In this document: piece after piece, positions 15,547 to 24,514 of the stretch | Numbering within the stretch: position 1 is the first letter of the stretch | Layout: each line of letters opens with the position of its first letter | NCBI GenBank assembly: GCA_963973975.1 | Contig: CAXBCF010000002.1 | Span: forward strand, 62,001-126,000 | Length of the DNA stretch: 64,000 nt | Reading direction: 5' to 3' | DNA from: UBA1494_A sp963973975 | Lineage (GTDB): Bacteria > Bacteroidota > Bacteroidia > Flavobacteriales_E > Vicingaceae | Translations under genes and position numbers: made by a program | The notes under the pieces: model-generated | Databases searched by the model: none | What the model was told of the DNA's origin: nothing | What the model saw: only the letters and a program-made list of their open reading frames with translations

Positions 15547-16383
15547 ATGCGAAACTTAATTGCTTTTATTTCTAAGTATTCTTATTTCTTCCTCTTTCTT
15601 ATTTTTGAGGTCTTTGCATTCTATTTGCTTTTTAGTAACAACCACCTTCAACGAACTTCTTTTTTAAACTCAACAAATTCCATTACCGGAAGCATTTATC
15701 AGCGCTATGCTAATTTCACGGATTACCTGAATTTAAAAGAGGTCAATCAGTTATTAGTAGAAGAAAATAAGCGATTGAAAGAAAATCAAATTCAGTCATA
15801 TCAACGTTTATTTGGAGAAAATGTGATGGTGGATGATACCATTTTTAAGCAAAAATACTTTTATACAATTGCAGGAGTTATCAATAATTCGGTGAATAAA
15901 CAAAGTAACTATTTGACAATCAATATTGGTGAGAACAACGGAATAAAAAATGGAATGGGCGTTGTTAGCTCGAATGGAGTAGTGGGGGTGGTTAAAAATG
16001 TTTCTAAAAACTATGCTTCTATTCTTTCCTTGCTTCATCAAGATGCTAAAATCAGTGCGAAGTTGAAGAACACCAACTACTTTGGTTCCATGCAGTGGGA
16101 TGGGGTAGATTATAGAATGGGTGTGTTAGAAGATATTCCAAATCATGTTGATATACAAGTTGGCGATACCATTGAAACAAGTGGTTATTCAGCTATCTTT
16201 CCGGAAGGAATTCCACTGGCTATTGTGAGTGAATTTGAAAAAGTGGAGGGAGAAAATTTTTATGAAATTAAAGTTCAATTTACCAATGATTTTAAAACGC
16301 TCAGTAAAGTGTATGTTGTTAAAAATATTCACCAAGAAGAGCAAAATTTGCTAGAAGAAGAGGAGGTTGTGAAGAATGATTAG
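15547..16383 (+). CDS. mreC: Rod shape-determining protein MreC
   Basis: This 278-aa single-pass inner-membrane protein has its membrane segment at about residues 11-29, a short coiled coil (residues 60-85), and periplasmic beta domains. Typical motifs include GVINNSVNKQSNYLTI, GVVSSNGVVGVV and the conserved SGYSAIFPEGIPL. It links MreB inside the cell to PBP2 outside. It overlaps mreD by 8 bp. Confidence 0.95.
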   Translation: MRNLIAFISKYSYFFLFLIFEVFAFYLLFSNNHLQRTSFLNSTNSITGSIYQRYANFTDYLNLKEVNQLLVEENKRLKENQIQSYQRLFGENVMVDDTIFKQKYFYTIAGVINNSVNKQSNYLTINIGENNGIKNGMGVVSSNGVVGVVKNVSKNYASILSLLHQDAKISAKLKNTNYFGSMQWDGVDYRMGVLEDIPNHVDIQVGDTIETSGYSAIFPEGIPLAIVSEFEKVEGENFYEIKVQFTNDFKTLSKVYVVKNIHQEEQNLLEEEEVVKND

Positions 16384-16894
16384 AAATTTAGTCCGATATC
16401 CGCTTCAGTTTATTTTACTGATTTTAGTTCAGGTGCTTGTGCTGAACAATATTCAATTTTCAGGCTATATCAACCCGTTTTTATACATCCTATTTATTTT
16501 GTGGTTGCCTGTTGAAACCCCAAATCCAATTTTGATGGTTTTAGCTTTTTTAATGGGACTTTCAATTGATGTATTTTCTGAAACGCTTGGTTTGCATACC
16601 TCTGCAGCTGTTTTTTTGGCATTTTGCCGTCCTTTTATTCTCAAAACCATTTCACCTCGCGATGGTTATGAGCTCAATCAAATTCCAAGTATGAATCAAT
16701 TGGGGACTTCTTGGTTTTTAATTTACGCTTTGCTATGCACCTTTGCGCACCATTTCTTTCTGTTTTTTGTTGAGGTTTTTTCATTCGATAACTTTTTTAA
16801 TACCTTAGGAAGAGTATTTGCAAGCACAATTTTTAGTTTGATTTTAATAGTGATTACTCAGTTTTTTAGTTTTAATAAAGAATCTAAGAAATGA
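16376..16894 (+). CDS. mreD: Rod shape-determining protein MreD
   Basis: This 172-aa protein has about five membrane segments. Sequence conservation in this family is weak, but the motif NPFLYILFILWLP, the length and the fixed position between mreC and PBP2 make the call secure. It overlaps both neighbours (8 bp with mreC, 4 bp ATGA with mrdA), implying translational coupling. Confidence 0.9.
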   Translation: MIRNLVRYPLQFILLILVQVLVLNNIQFSGYINPFLYILFILWLPVETPNPILMVLAFLMGLSIDVFSETLGLHTSAAVFLAFCRPFILKTISPRDGYELNQIPSMNQLGTSWFLIYALLCTFAHHFFLFFVEVFSFDNFFNTLGRVFASTIFSLILIVITQFFSFNKESKK

Positions 16895-18723
16895 ATCACC
16901 TTGAATCCCGAAGATTTGTTATTGGCTTTATCTTCCTATTAGTTGGGCTAATTTTTTTAATTCGCCTATTCTACGTTCAGGTAATTGATGATCACTATAA
17001 ATTAGATGCAGATAACAATGTACTGAGAAAAATAATTAAGTATCCTGCTCGCGGATTGATTTATGATCGGAATGGAGAATTACTCGTTTTCAATGAGGCG
17101 GCTTATGATTTAATGATTATTCCAAAGCAAGTTCCAAAAGAAATGGATACGCTCGAATTTTGCAATTTATTGGAGATAACAAAACCTCAATTTATTGAGA
17201 AAATTCTGAAAGCTAAAGCCTATTCTTACTACAAAGCATCTGTTTTTGAAAAGGAAATTTCCTCTATGTCCTATGCTAAAATTCAAGAACAGCTTTTTAA
17301 ATATCCCGGATTTTATGTACAACTGAGAACATTAAGAACATATCCTCAAGCTGTTGCAGCACATTTATTGGGATATGTCGGCGAAGTTGATCAATCCATG
17401 GTTGAAAAAAATCCTTACTATCGTTCTGGGGATTACATTGGAATTAGTGGACTTGAAAAAAAATACGAAGAAATTCTAAGAGGAAAACGAGGCGTTGAAA
17501 TACAGATGGTGGATGTTTTTAACCGTGAAAAAGGAAAATTCATGGATGGAATTTATGATTCAACAGCAGTTTCAGGTAGTAACATTACCACTGCTCTAGA
17601 TATTAGTTTACAGCAGTATGGAGAATTGCTCATGCAAAATAAAAAGGGAAGTATTGTAGCCATCAACCCAAGTACGGGTGAAATTTTGGCAATAGTCAGC
17701 ACTCCATCTTATGATCCAAATTTGCTAGTTGGCAGAGTGCGTTCCAATAATTATGTGGCACTTACTAAAGATACTTTAAAACCTTTATTCAATAGAGCTT
17801 TAATGGCAAAATACCCTCCTGGTTCCACCTTTAAAAGCATTAATGCTTTAATTGGGTTAGAGGAGGAGGTGCTTTATCCTAACACGTATTATAGTTGCAA
17901 TATGGGCTATTATTTTGCAGGTCGTAGAATGGGGTGTCACTCCCATCGTTCGCCAGTTAACTTAGAATACTCCATAGAAACTTCTTGTAATGCTTATTAC
18001 TGCAACGTTTTTCGAAGCATTATAGAAAAATATCCTACCTCTGAAGAAGGTTATGAAGTTTGGAGAGACTATGTCACTAATTTTGGTTTAGGAGTGAAAA
18101 CTGGCATTGATTTGCCGAATGAATTGGAAGGATTTATTCCTCAGCCATCTTATTATGATCGCTATTACCAAAAAGGAAAATGGAATGCTACAACCATTAT
18201 TTCGCTTGCAATCGGACAAGGGGAGCTGGGTTTTACACCTTTGCAAATGGCGAATATGACAGCTACAATTGCCAATAGAGGGTATTACATTACGCCACAC
18301 ATTGCTAAAACAATTGATGGGAAGCCCATACAAGAATTAGATTCTTCCATCCAAAAAGTTGAAACTGGAATTGCAGCGGAGCATTTTGATAAAGTTGTTG
18401 ATGCCATGGCTAAAGTTGTAGAAAGAGGCACTGGAACAATGGCTCGATTGGATTCGATTGCTGTATGCGGTAAAACGGGAACCATTCAAAACCCACATGG
18501 GGATGATCACTCTTCATTTATCGCTTTTGCTCCTAGAGAGCAGCCTCAAATTGCAATTTCGGTCTATGTTGAAAATGGAGTTTGGGGTTCTAGATGGGCT
18601 GCACCAATAGCCGGCTTAATGATTGAGAAATTTTTGAATGATACTATTAGCGATAAAAGAAAATGGTTGGAGCAAAGAATGTTCGACGGAAATTTAATTT
18701 CTAACACTGCAAAAAAGCAATAA
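16891..18723 (+). CDS. mrdA: Penicillin-binding protein 2 (elongasome transpeptidase)
   Basis: This 610-aa class B PBP has one N-terminal membrane segment (residues 8-28), a dimerisation/pedestal domain with RGLIYDRNGELLVFN, and a transpeptidase domain. Active-site motifs are STFK (in PPGSTFKS, near residue 310), SCN (TSCNAYY) and KTG (CGKTGTIQ, near 525). It cross-links peptidoglycan during cylinder growth in partnership with RodA, encoded 1 bp downstream. Confidence 0.96.
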   Translation: MNHLESRRFVIGFIFLLVGLIFLIRLFYVQVIDDHYKLDADNNVLRKIIKYPARGLIYDRNGELLVFNEAAYDLMIIPKQVPKEMDTLEFCNLLEITKPQFIEKILKAKAYSYYKASVFEKEISSMSYAKIQEQLFKYPGFYVQLRTLRTYPQAVAAHLLGYVGEVDQSMVEKNPYYRSGDYIGISGLEKKYEEILRGKRGVEIQMVDVFNREKGKFMDGIYDSTAVSGSNITTALDISLQQYGELLMQNKKGSIVAINPSTGEILAIVSTPSYDPNLLVGRVRSNNYVALTKDTLKPLFNRALMAKYPPGSTFKSINALIGLEEEVLYPNTYYSCNMGYYFAGRRMGCHSHRSPVNLEYSIETSCNAYYCNVFRSIIEKYPTSEEGYEVWRDYVTNFGLGVKTGIDLPNELEGFIPQPSYYDRYYQKGKWNATTIISLAIGQGELGFTPLQMANMTATIANRGYYITPHIAKTIDGKPIQELDSSIQKVETGIAAEHFDKVVDAMAKVVERGTGTMARLDSIAVCGKTGTIQNPHGDDHSSFIAFAPREQPQIAISVYVENGVWGSRWAAPIAGLMIEKFLNDTISDKRKWLEQRMFDGNLISNTAKKQ

Positions 18724-18724
18724 A

Positions 18725-20026
18725 ATGAGACGAAGCGGCAGTTTTATTGACAATGTTGACTGGATTTTAATCTTGCTATTTTTTGTAGCCGTAATTGCAG
18801 GTTGGATCAATATTTATGCTGCAGTTTACAACGAAGAATTTCAAAGCATTTTTGATACTTCTCAGAGTTACGGAAAACAGCTTCTTTGGATAGGAACTTC
18901 CGTGATTTTAGCGGCTGTAATTTTACTAATTGATGAGCGATTTTTCTCCACCTTTGCCTATGTTATCTATGGAATAGTCCTGTTTTTACTTGTCTTAGTT
19001 ATTGTAATCGGCGCTGAAACCAAAGGAGCCACTTCATGGTTTGAAATCGGTGGATTTAAAATCCAACCTTCTGAGTTTTCTAAATTTGCAACTAATTTGG
19101 CCTTGGCAAAGTATTTATCTGCACTGAATATGCAGTTCAAGACCTTCAAGACAAAAATACTTGCCGCTTGCATTATTGGTATTCCTGCAATTTTTATTTT
19201 ACTTCAAAACGATACAGGCTCAGCCTTAGTTTACGCTGCTTTTATTTTAGTGCTATACCGTGAAGGACTTTCAGGGAGTTTTTTAGTAGTTGGTATCGTC
19301 ACAGCAATTTTGTTTATTCTGACCTTGTTTTTTCAAAACGAGACCTTCAATTTCCCTTTCGAAATAACTCTTGACGGCACTTTCGTGTTAATTGGCACGA
19401 TAGCAATTATTTTACTTTTTATCTTTTATTTTAATCGAGCGAAGAAGAGAATTATCTTGCCTTTAGTAGTGATCTTAATTGGCAGTATTGGTTTAATTAA
19501 GAGTGTTGATTATGTTTTTGAAAATGTATTAGAACCGCATCAATCTAAAAGAATAAACGTCTTGCTCGGAATAGAATCCGACCCCAAAGGTGCAGGATAT
19601 AATGTAAATCAATCTTTAATTGCAATTGGCTCTGGAGGCTTTGCCGGAAAAGGCTTTTTACAAGGCACTCAAACCAAATACGACTTTGTTCCGGAGCAAA
19701 GCACCGATTTTATTTTTTGCACCATCGGGGAGGAGTGGGGCTTTTTAGGAAGCTTATTTGTCATAGCATTGTTTATGACTTTGTTGATTCGAATTCTATT
19801 CCTCTGCTCAAGGCAGCGCTCTACCTTTGCTAGAATTTATGGCTACGGTGTAGCGAGTATTATCTTTTTCCATTTTGCCATTAATATTGGAATGACGATT
19901 GGTTTGGCACCAGTTATTGGAATTCCGCTTCCATTCTTTAGCTACGGAGGCTCCTCGCTCTGGTCTTTCACAATTTTGCTCTTCATTTTTATTAAAATGG
20001 ATGCAGATCGTTTGGAGGTGTTGTAG
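18725..20026 (+). CDS. rodA: Peptidoglycan glycosyltransferase RodA (SEDS family)
   Basis: This 433-aa protein has about ten membrane segments and SEDS signatures: FKIQPSEFSK, NDTGSALVY, VPEQSTDFIF and PFFSYGGSS. The Asp in STDFIF region and the Glu in QPSEF are the usual functional residues. RodA polymerises lipid II and works with PBP2. It is the last gene of the shape operon; an AT-rich insertion with two unknown genes follows. Confidence 0.95.
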   Translation: MRRSGSFIDNVDWILILLFFVAVIAGWINIYAAVYNEEFQSIFDTSQSYGKQLLWIGTSVILAAVILLIDERFFSTFAYVIYGIVLFLLVLVIVIGAETKGATSWFEIGGFKIQPSEFSKFATNLALAKYLSALNMQFKTFKTKILAACIIGIPAIFILLQNDTGSALVYAAFILVLYREGLSGSFLVVGIVTAILFILTLFFQNETFNFPFEITLDGTFVLIGTIAIILLFIFYFNRAKKRIILPLVVILIGSIGLIKSVDYVFENVLEPHQSKRINVLLGIESDPKGAGYNVNQSLIAIGSGGFAGKGFLQGTQTKYDFVPEQSTDFIFCTIGEEWGFLGSLFVIALFMTLLIRILFLCSRQRSTFARIYGYGVASIIFFHFAINIGMTIGLAPVIGIPLPFFSYGGSSLWSFTILLFIFIKMDADRLEVL

Positions 20027-20139
20027 ATTATTCTATTTAAGACGCTATGAAGATGTATTGTAAAGGTATTTGGGATAGCATAAATTATTTTATTAAATGT
20101 TTGTAATTTAAGTTCAATATAATTTATAGATTTTAAGTA

Positions 20140-20793
20140 GTGAAACAAAAATTTGATAATAAACTAAAGATAGTACAATATTTTCGTGTTGAGACAGACC
20201 TTTCAAAAAATACTGATATACTAAAAAAGGAACTGTTTGAATGTGTGAAGTTAAAATTTGAGGATTGTAACCCTTATTACGAGCAAAGGCAACTTGTTCT
20301 CAAAAACGGTATTACTAACTTTATTAAACCTAGAAATTCAGAATTCTTAGGGACACCAAAAGATGATAAAGAAGAATTTGTCAAAACCTTTCAAAACTTT
20401 CTGGATAATATAAATATTGAAAACAACTTGTTTATTATTGATAGCTATATATTTCCAAATTCTTATGACTCTGATTATCCTAGTTTAATAATTGATATAT
20501 TGAAAAAATATATTCCTCAATTACAGAAAATCACATTCATAACAAACAAACATTATAATCGTACTTTACAAGATGAAATTTTTAGAAAAATTGAAAGTAT
20601 AAATGATGGTATTTCTCTAAATATTAAAAATACTGATCTTTTTCATGACAGGTTTTGGCTATCAAGTTCAAATAATAAGGGTGCATTTATTGGCACATCT
20701 CTTAATGGAATTGGTAAAAAATTTACTTTGATTGATTACATCAAGAATGATGATGTAATCAAAATATTTTATGAATTAAAAAATTTATTTTAG
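20140..20793 (+). CDS. Unknown protein with possible phospholipase-D/MIT_C-like fold
   Basis: This 217-aa soluble protein begins at a GTG. The C-terminal half has a strand (LFIIDSYIF), then FHDRFWLSS and GAFIGTSLNGIGKK. The spacing of His, Asp, Arg and a later GTS/N-G resembles the catalytic part of PLD-fold (MITD1 C-terminal-like) domains found in some bacterial conflict proteins; that link is my inference. The N-terminal part is charged and unrecognised. Its DNA is visibly more AT-rich than the flanking rodA and mrp genes. The next gene starts 54 bp downstream on the same strand. Confidence 0.5.
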   Translation: MKQKFDNKLKIVQYFRVETDLSKNTDILKKELFECVKLKFEDCNPYYEQRQLVLKNGITNFIKPRNSEFLGTPKDDKEEFVKTFQNFLDNINIENNLFIIDSYIFPNSYDSDYPSLIIDILKKYIPQLQKITFITNKHYNRTLQDEIFRKIESINDGISLNIKNTDLFHDRFWLSSSNNKGAFIGTSLNGIGKKFTLIDYIKNDDVIKIFYELKNLF

Positions 20794-20846
20794 GGTTATT
20801 CGCAATTTACCAATTTAACATTTATTTTTACTTTAAACAATAAGTA

Positions 20847-21689
20847 ATGGATTCTGAAAATGAAAAAATTAGAAATGAATTATTAAAAGGTAAAATTACT
20901 TTTACAGAAGCTTATAATAGATTAAAAAAATTACCTAAAGTTTGGAAAACACCTGAGTGGCAAGAACAAAGATCTCAAAAAATAAAACCTAATTGTGAGC
21001 AATGTGGAATTAATCGTGCATATGCTCCAATGGTTATTCAACATTTAGTTCAACCACCAAAGTTTAGAGATATTAGAAGGACTATTTTTGAAAATAAATT
21101 TTCATCTTACTTAGATCAAAATAACATTGATTTTGATGAGATTCATATTTCTGATGAGGAATATAGAATCTATTTAGAGGAAAATGTTGAAATTAGAGAA
21201 GTTTGTCCAAGTTGTTCTAAGCAATATTTTTCAACTCGAAAAACTATGTCCCCGAAATATCGATGTTCAAGCTGTTGGCACGAATTCGACGTCCCTGAGG
21301 AAATAAAATATTTACCTAAACTTAGGTTAAGGCCTGATAAAGATGATGTAATAAATAGAATGCTTGATAACAAGCTAAGAAATGAATATTATGAACTTAG
21401 AAAAAAGCTTTGGGAGAAATTGTTCGAAGAAACAGGAAGAGAAGCTCTTCTAATTAGCATGCAGTATCATGATATCTATATTTCATTTAAAAGTGTTGCA
21501 ACTTTTTGCAAAACTTGTGCTACAAAAATGGATTTAGTAAAGCAACTTTTGTGTTATTCATGTAAAAAGAAATACTTTAATTATCAAGTACATAAAGTTT
21601 GTCATAGTTGTTATTATGATAATAAAATCGAAGAAAATCCTTATCAGTCCATAGTTTTAAAAGGAGAATTCGAAAATTTTTGTATCTGA
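20847..21689 (+). CDS. Multi-zinc-ribbon protein of unknown function
   Basis: This 280-aa protein carries several CxxC pairs: CEQC (about residue 49) followed by a His-rich stretch (VIQHLVQPP), CPSC with RCSSC (residues 119-141), CKTC, then CYSC with CHSC near the end. The paired spacing suggests three zinc-ribbon-like units. The first unit, WKTPEWQEQR before CEQC and an H downstream, faintly resembles an HNH nuclease start, but the second His/Asn pattern is not clear. It follows the possible PLD-fold gene and may be co-transcribed with it. Confidence 0.55.
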   Translation: MDSENEKIRNELLKGKITFTEAYNRLKKLPKVWKTPEWQEQRSQKIKPNCEQCGINRAYAPMVIQHLVQPPKFRDIRRTIFENKFSSYLDQNNIDFDEIHISDEEYRIYLEENVEIREVCPSCSKQYFSTRKTMSPKYRCSSCWHEFDVPEEIKYLPKLRLRPDKDDVINRMLDNKLRNEYYELRKKLWEKLFEETGREALLISMQYHDIYISFKSVATFCKTCATKMDLVKQLLCYSCKKKYFNYQVHKVCHSCYYDNKIEENPYQSIVLKGEFENFCI

Positions 21690-21707
21690 TTTTAATATCT
21701 AGATCAA

Positions 21708-21947
21708 CTATTCCTCCACAGCTTCCACTCCAACAATTTGCGGAACGGCCTTTTTAACAGCTTCTTCAATACCGGCTTTTAAGGTCATGGCTGACATGTT
21801 GCAGCCTTTACAAGCGCCCAATAATTTAACTTTAGCAATGTTATCATCAACCCTTAAAAATTGAATATCTCCGCCATCGGCTTCTAAGAATGGACGCAAT
21901 TGTTGAATTGCTTCCTCAATTTTTTCTATCATTATTTTTTCACTCAT
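21708..21947 (-). CDS. NifU/Nfu-domain iron-sulfur scaffold protein
   Basis: This 79-aa stand-alone Nfu domain has the cluster-binding CKGC in GACKGCNMSAMTLK. It carries or transfers Fe-S clusters to apo-enzymes, acting in the cytoplasm. The start is ATG 21947 (MSEKIMIEKIEE); a GTG at 21959 would add four residues. It lies 33 bp downstream of the Mrp ATPase on the same strand, a natural pairing of two Fe-S delivery factors. Confidence 0.92.
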   Translation of the reverse strand: MSEKIMIEKIEEAIQQLRPFLEADGGDIQFLRVDDNIAKVKLLGACKGCNMSAMTLKAGIEEAVKKAVPQIVGVEAVEE

Positions 21948-21980
21948 AATTTCTACCACTCGACTAGCTTTAAGTCAGAT

Positions 21981-23060
21981 TTAATTTTGGGAAGGTTTTA
22001 CAGTTTTTAACTGCGCAATTGTTTGTTCAACCAACTTGTCAAATGCCTTGGACTGAACAGTGTCTTTTTGTAAAACTGCAGGCCTGCCAATGTCTCCTGC
22101 TTCTCTAATGCTTTGAACAATTGGAATTTCGCCCAAGTAATGAATTTTCATCATTTGAGCTAGATTTCTAGCGCCACCTTTTCCAAAAATGTAATATTTT
22201 TTATCAGGAAATTCTTCAGGAGTGAAGTAAGCCATGTTTTCTACCAAACCTAAAATTGGAATATTTATTTGAGGCATGCTAAACATTGCGATAGCTTTTC
22301 TAACATCAACTAAAGCAATCTCTTGTGGCGTACTAACCAAGACAACTCCAGATAATGGAATCTGCTGAACCATCGTTAAATGTACATCTCCTGTTCCTGG
22401 AGGTAAATCTACAATCATGTAATCCAATTCACCCCAATAGGCATCATTAAACAATTGAATCAAAGCTTTTGTAGCCATTGGTCCTCTCCAAACTGCCGCC
22501 TGATCGGGTGATGCAAAAAATCCAATGGATAGCATTTTTACACCGTAACTCTCTACTGGTTGAATGTATTCTTTGTTATCAATTTGAACTGTACCAGGCT
22601 TCTCTTGGCTTACATCAAACATGGCAGGAACAGATGGTCCGTATATGTCAGCATCTATTAAGCCAACAGAATGTCCTTTTTTTGCAAGTCCTGCTGCTAA
22701 ATTTGCAGCAACAGTAGATTTTCCAACTCCACCTTTTCCTGAGGCCACTGCAATTATGTGTTTAACACCTGGTAGCATTGTTCGATGTTGCGGTTCACGC
22801 TCATGCGCCTTTCCCATTGCAGAAATATTGGCCTTCATTTTCATTTCGGCTCCTAAAAAACGCTTTAATTGATGATTGCATGCTTCTTCAATTCGCTTTC
22901 GATTATGAAGTGCAGGGTTGGAGATTTTTAAATCAAAATTGACAATTCCACTTTTGTATTCGATGTTTGAAACTAAACCTAGTGCTATAACATCTTTTTT
23001 CAAATCAGGCTCAATTACATGAGAGAGTGCTTCGATTATCTTTTCAATGGTTACTTCCAT
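21981..23060 (-). CDS. mrp: Mrp/ApbC family Fe-S carrier ATPase
   Basis: This 359-aa protein has an N-terminal MIP18-like (DUF59) domain (residues 1-80), then a ParA-like ATPase with the deviant Walker A GKGGVGKS and the switch DLPPGTGDVHLT. The region after LGLVENMAYF reads TPEEFPDKKYYIFGKGG and lacks the CxxC that binds the bridging cluster in many Mrp/ApbC proteins. It is thought to load Fe-S clusters. It forms an operon with the Nfu-domain gene. Confidence 0.93.
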   Translation of the reverse strand: MEVTIEKIIEALSHVIEPDLKKDVIALGLVSNIEYKSGIVNFDLKISNPALHNRKRIEEACNHQLKRFLGAEMKMKANISAMGKAHEREPQHRTMLPGVKHIIAVASGKGGVGKSTVAANLAAGLAKKGHSVGLIDADIYGPSVPAMFDVSQEKPGTVQIDNKEYIQPVESYGVKMLSIGFFASPDQAAVWRGPMATKALIQLFNDAYWGELDYMIVDLPPGTGDVHLTMVQQIPLSGVVLVSTPQEIALVDVRKAIAMFSMPQINIPILGLVENMAYFTPEEFPDKKYYIFGKGGARNLAQMMKIHYLGEIPIVQSIREAGDIGRPAVLQKDTVQSKAFDKLVEQTIAQLKTVKPSQN

Positions 23061-23152
23061 AATGCAAATTTAACAAAGAATACAAGGAATTGTTAAGGTA
23101 AAATTAAGGAAAGCAAAGGATTTGAAACTGATATTGAATAGACTTACTTAAA

Positions 23153-23509
23153 TTACAGCTTAAATGAAGTCGATGGATCCCAATAATGCGCCTTGAAGTT
23201 GATGATTTGATCCTCTTTTACTTGAATTCCTTCTTTTTCTAATTGAAGCTGCATTTCATTTTCTGAAGGAAAATGATGTTTTCCTGTTAAAAGTCCGTTG
23301 CGGTTGACTACCCGGTGGGCTGGAACATATTCTTTTTGTTTATGCGATGCATTCATTGCCCAACCAACCATTCTAGCACTTCCTTTTCTTCCAAGATATT
23401 CAGCGATTGCTCCATAAGAGGTTACCTTCCCTTTTGGAATTAAGCGTACTACCTGAAAAACTTGTTCGAAAAAGTCTTTATTTTCTTCACTTAGAGGAAT
23501 GGTTTTCAT
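23153..23509 (-). CDS. Alkyltransferase-like protein (MGMT fold, no catalytic Cys)
   Basis: This 118-aa protein has the DNA-binding domain of O6-alkylguanine transferases: GKVTSYGAIAEYLG, then the arginine-finger segment SARMVGWAM. The active-site motif PCHRV is VPAHRVVNRNG here, with Ala in place of the acceptor Cys. Known ATL proteins bind O6-alkylguanine without repairing it and hand it to nucleotide excision repair. The chain is slightly longer than E. coli Atl. Confidence 0.88.
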   Translation of the reverse strand: MKTIPLSEENKDFFEQVFQVVRLIPKGKVTSYGAIAEYLGRKGSARMVGWAMNASHKQKEYVPAHRVVNRNGLLTGKHHFPSENEMQLQLEKEGIQVKEDQIINFKAHYWDPSTSFKL

Positions 23510-23822
23510 CTTTTAGTCGAAATTTTGTAACTCCTCAGAATAATATTAAATACTAAACTCAATATTTATTACTAAATAGACATAGAGGTCGCTATGTCAA
23601 GCAAAGCTTCTATGTAATTATTCTGTTTTTATAAGCTATGTTATAACAATTTAATTTATTAATGTCTCATCGATATCTTCAAAAGTATAATGCCGATGTA
23701 GATTTTAAGAAGCATTAATGCGACAATTAAAATCACAATCGGTATTACTATGTGGTTATATGTGGTTAAAAATTACTAGATATTCATTAAAATGTTAATT
23801 ATTAATATTTTAAACATACTGA
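23510..23822. other. Intergenic region, no gene seen
   Basis: There are 313 bp between trmB and the alkyltransferase-like gene. It contains short inverted repeats (GACATAG...CTATGTC at 23579-23598) and TATGTGGTTA phrases near 23752-23765 that recur in similar form at 51500-51700. No open frame of note and no clear terminator. Confidence 0.6.
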
Positions 23823-24509
23823 TTAGATTCGAAATTTTAAGTAGTGAATCTTATGTCCTTTTTCTTTGAATAATTTTTCATAATGTGTTTGAATACTCAA
23901 AATTTCCTGAGTGTCCTTATCCATTGCTGCTATTTGCTCTCCATATAAATCAGCAGTTGATTCTATGATAGAATAGTTATTTCTTTGTGCTTCACCAAGA
24001 CTGTACTCATAAAAAAACTGACTGTCAGTTTTTAAGTGGATAATTCCATTGGGTTTTAAAAATTTCTTGTATTCTGAAATAAAATTTGGAGCAGTCAATC
24101 GTTTTTTCTCCTTCTTCTCTTTAGGTTGAGGGTCGGGGAAAGTAATCCATATCTCATCTACTTCATTCTTTTCAAAGCAAGAGGCTATGAATTCAATTCT
24201 TGTTCTCAAAAATGCAACATTTGTGAGGTTTTCCTCCAAAGCAGTTTTGGAACCTCTCCACATTCTCGCACCTTTTATATCTACACCAATAAAATTTTTG
24301 TTTGGGAATTTTCTCGCAAGTCCAACACTGTATTCACCTTTACCACAACCTAACTCAAGAACCAGTGGATTGTTATTTTTAAAATGTTCACTGTTCCATT
24401 TCCCCTTCAATCGGTAACTTGTTCTAAAAACCTCATCTATTGTAGGCTCATACACATTTGGGAAACTTTTCATTTCCCGAAAATGCTCCAGCTTTCTTTT
24501 CTGGCCCAT
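23823..24509 (-). CDS. trmB: tRNA (guanine-N7-)-methyltransferase
   Basis: This 228-aa SAM-dependent enzyme makes m7G46 in tRNA variable loops. The SAM-binding motif LELGCGKGEYSVGLA lies near residue 50, followed by GVDIKGARMWRG, and the family signature ITFPDPQPK is near 121. The gene starts 5 bp after the stop of the M1 peptidase and is likely in its operon. Confidence 0.95.
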   Translation of the reverse strand: MGQKRKLEHFREMKSFPNVYEPTIDEVFRTSYRLKGKWNSEHFKNNNPLVLELGCGKGEYSVGLARKFPNKNFIGVDIKGARMWRGSKTALEENLTNVAFLRTRIEFIASCFEKNEVDEIWITFPDPQPKEKKEKKRLTAPNFISEYKKFLKPNGIIHLKTDSQFFYEYSLGEAQRNNYSIIESTADLYGEQIAAMDKDTQEILSIQTHYEKLFKEKGHKIHYLKFRI

Positions 24510-24514
24510 AGATT

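Noticed and set aside
23153..23509. Functional O6-methylguanine methyltransferase
   Set aside because: The acceptor Cys is replaced by Ala in PAHRV.
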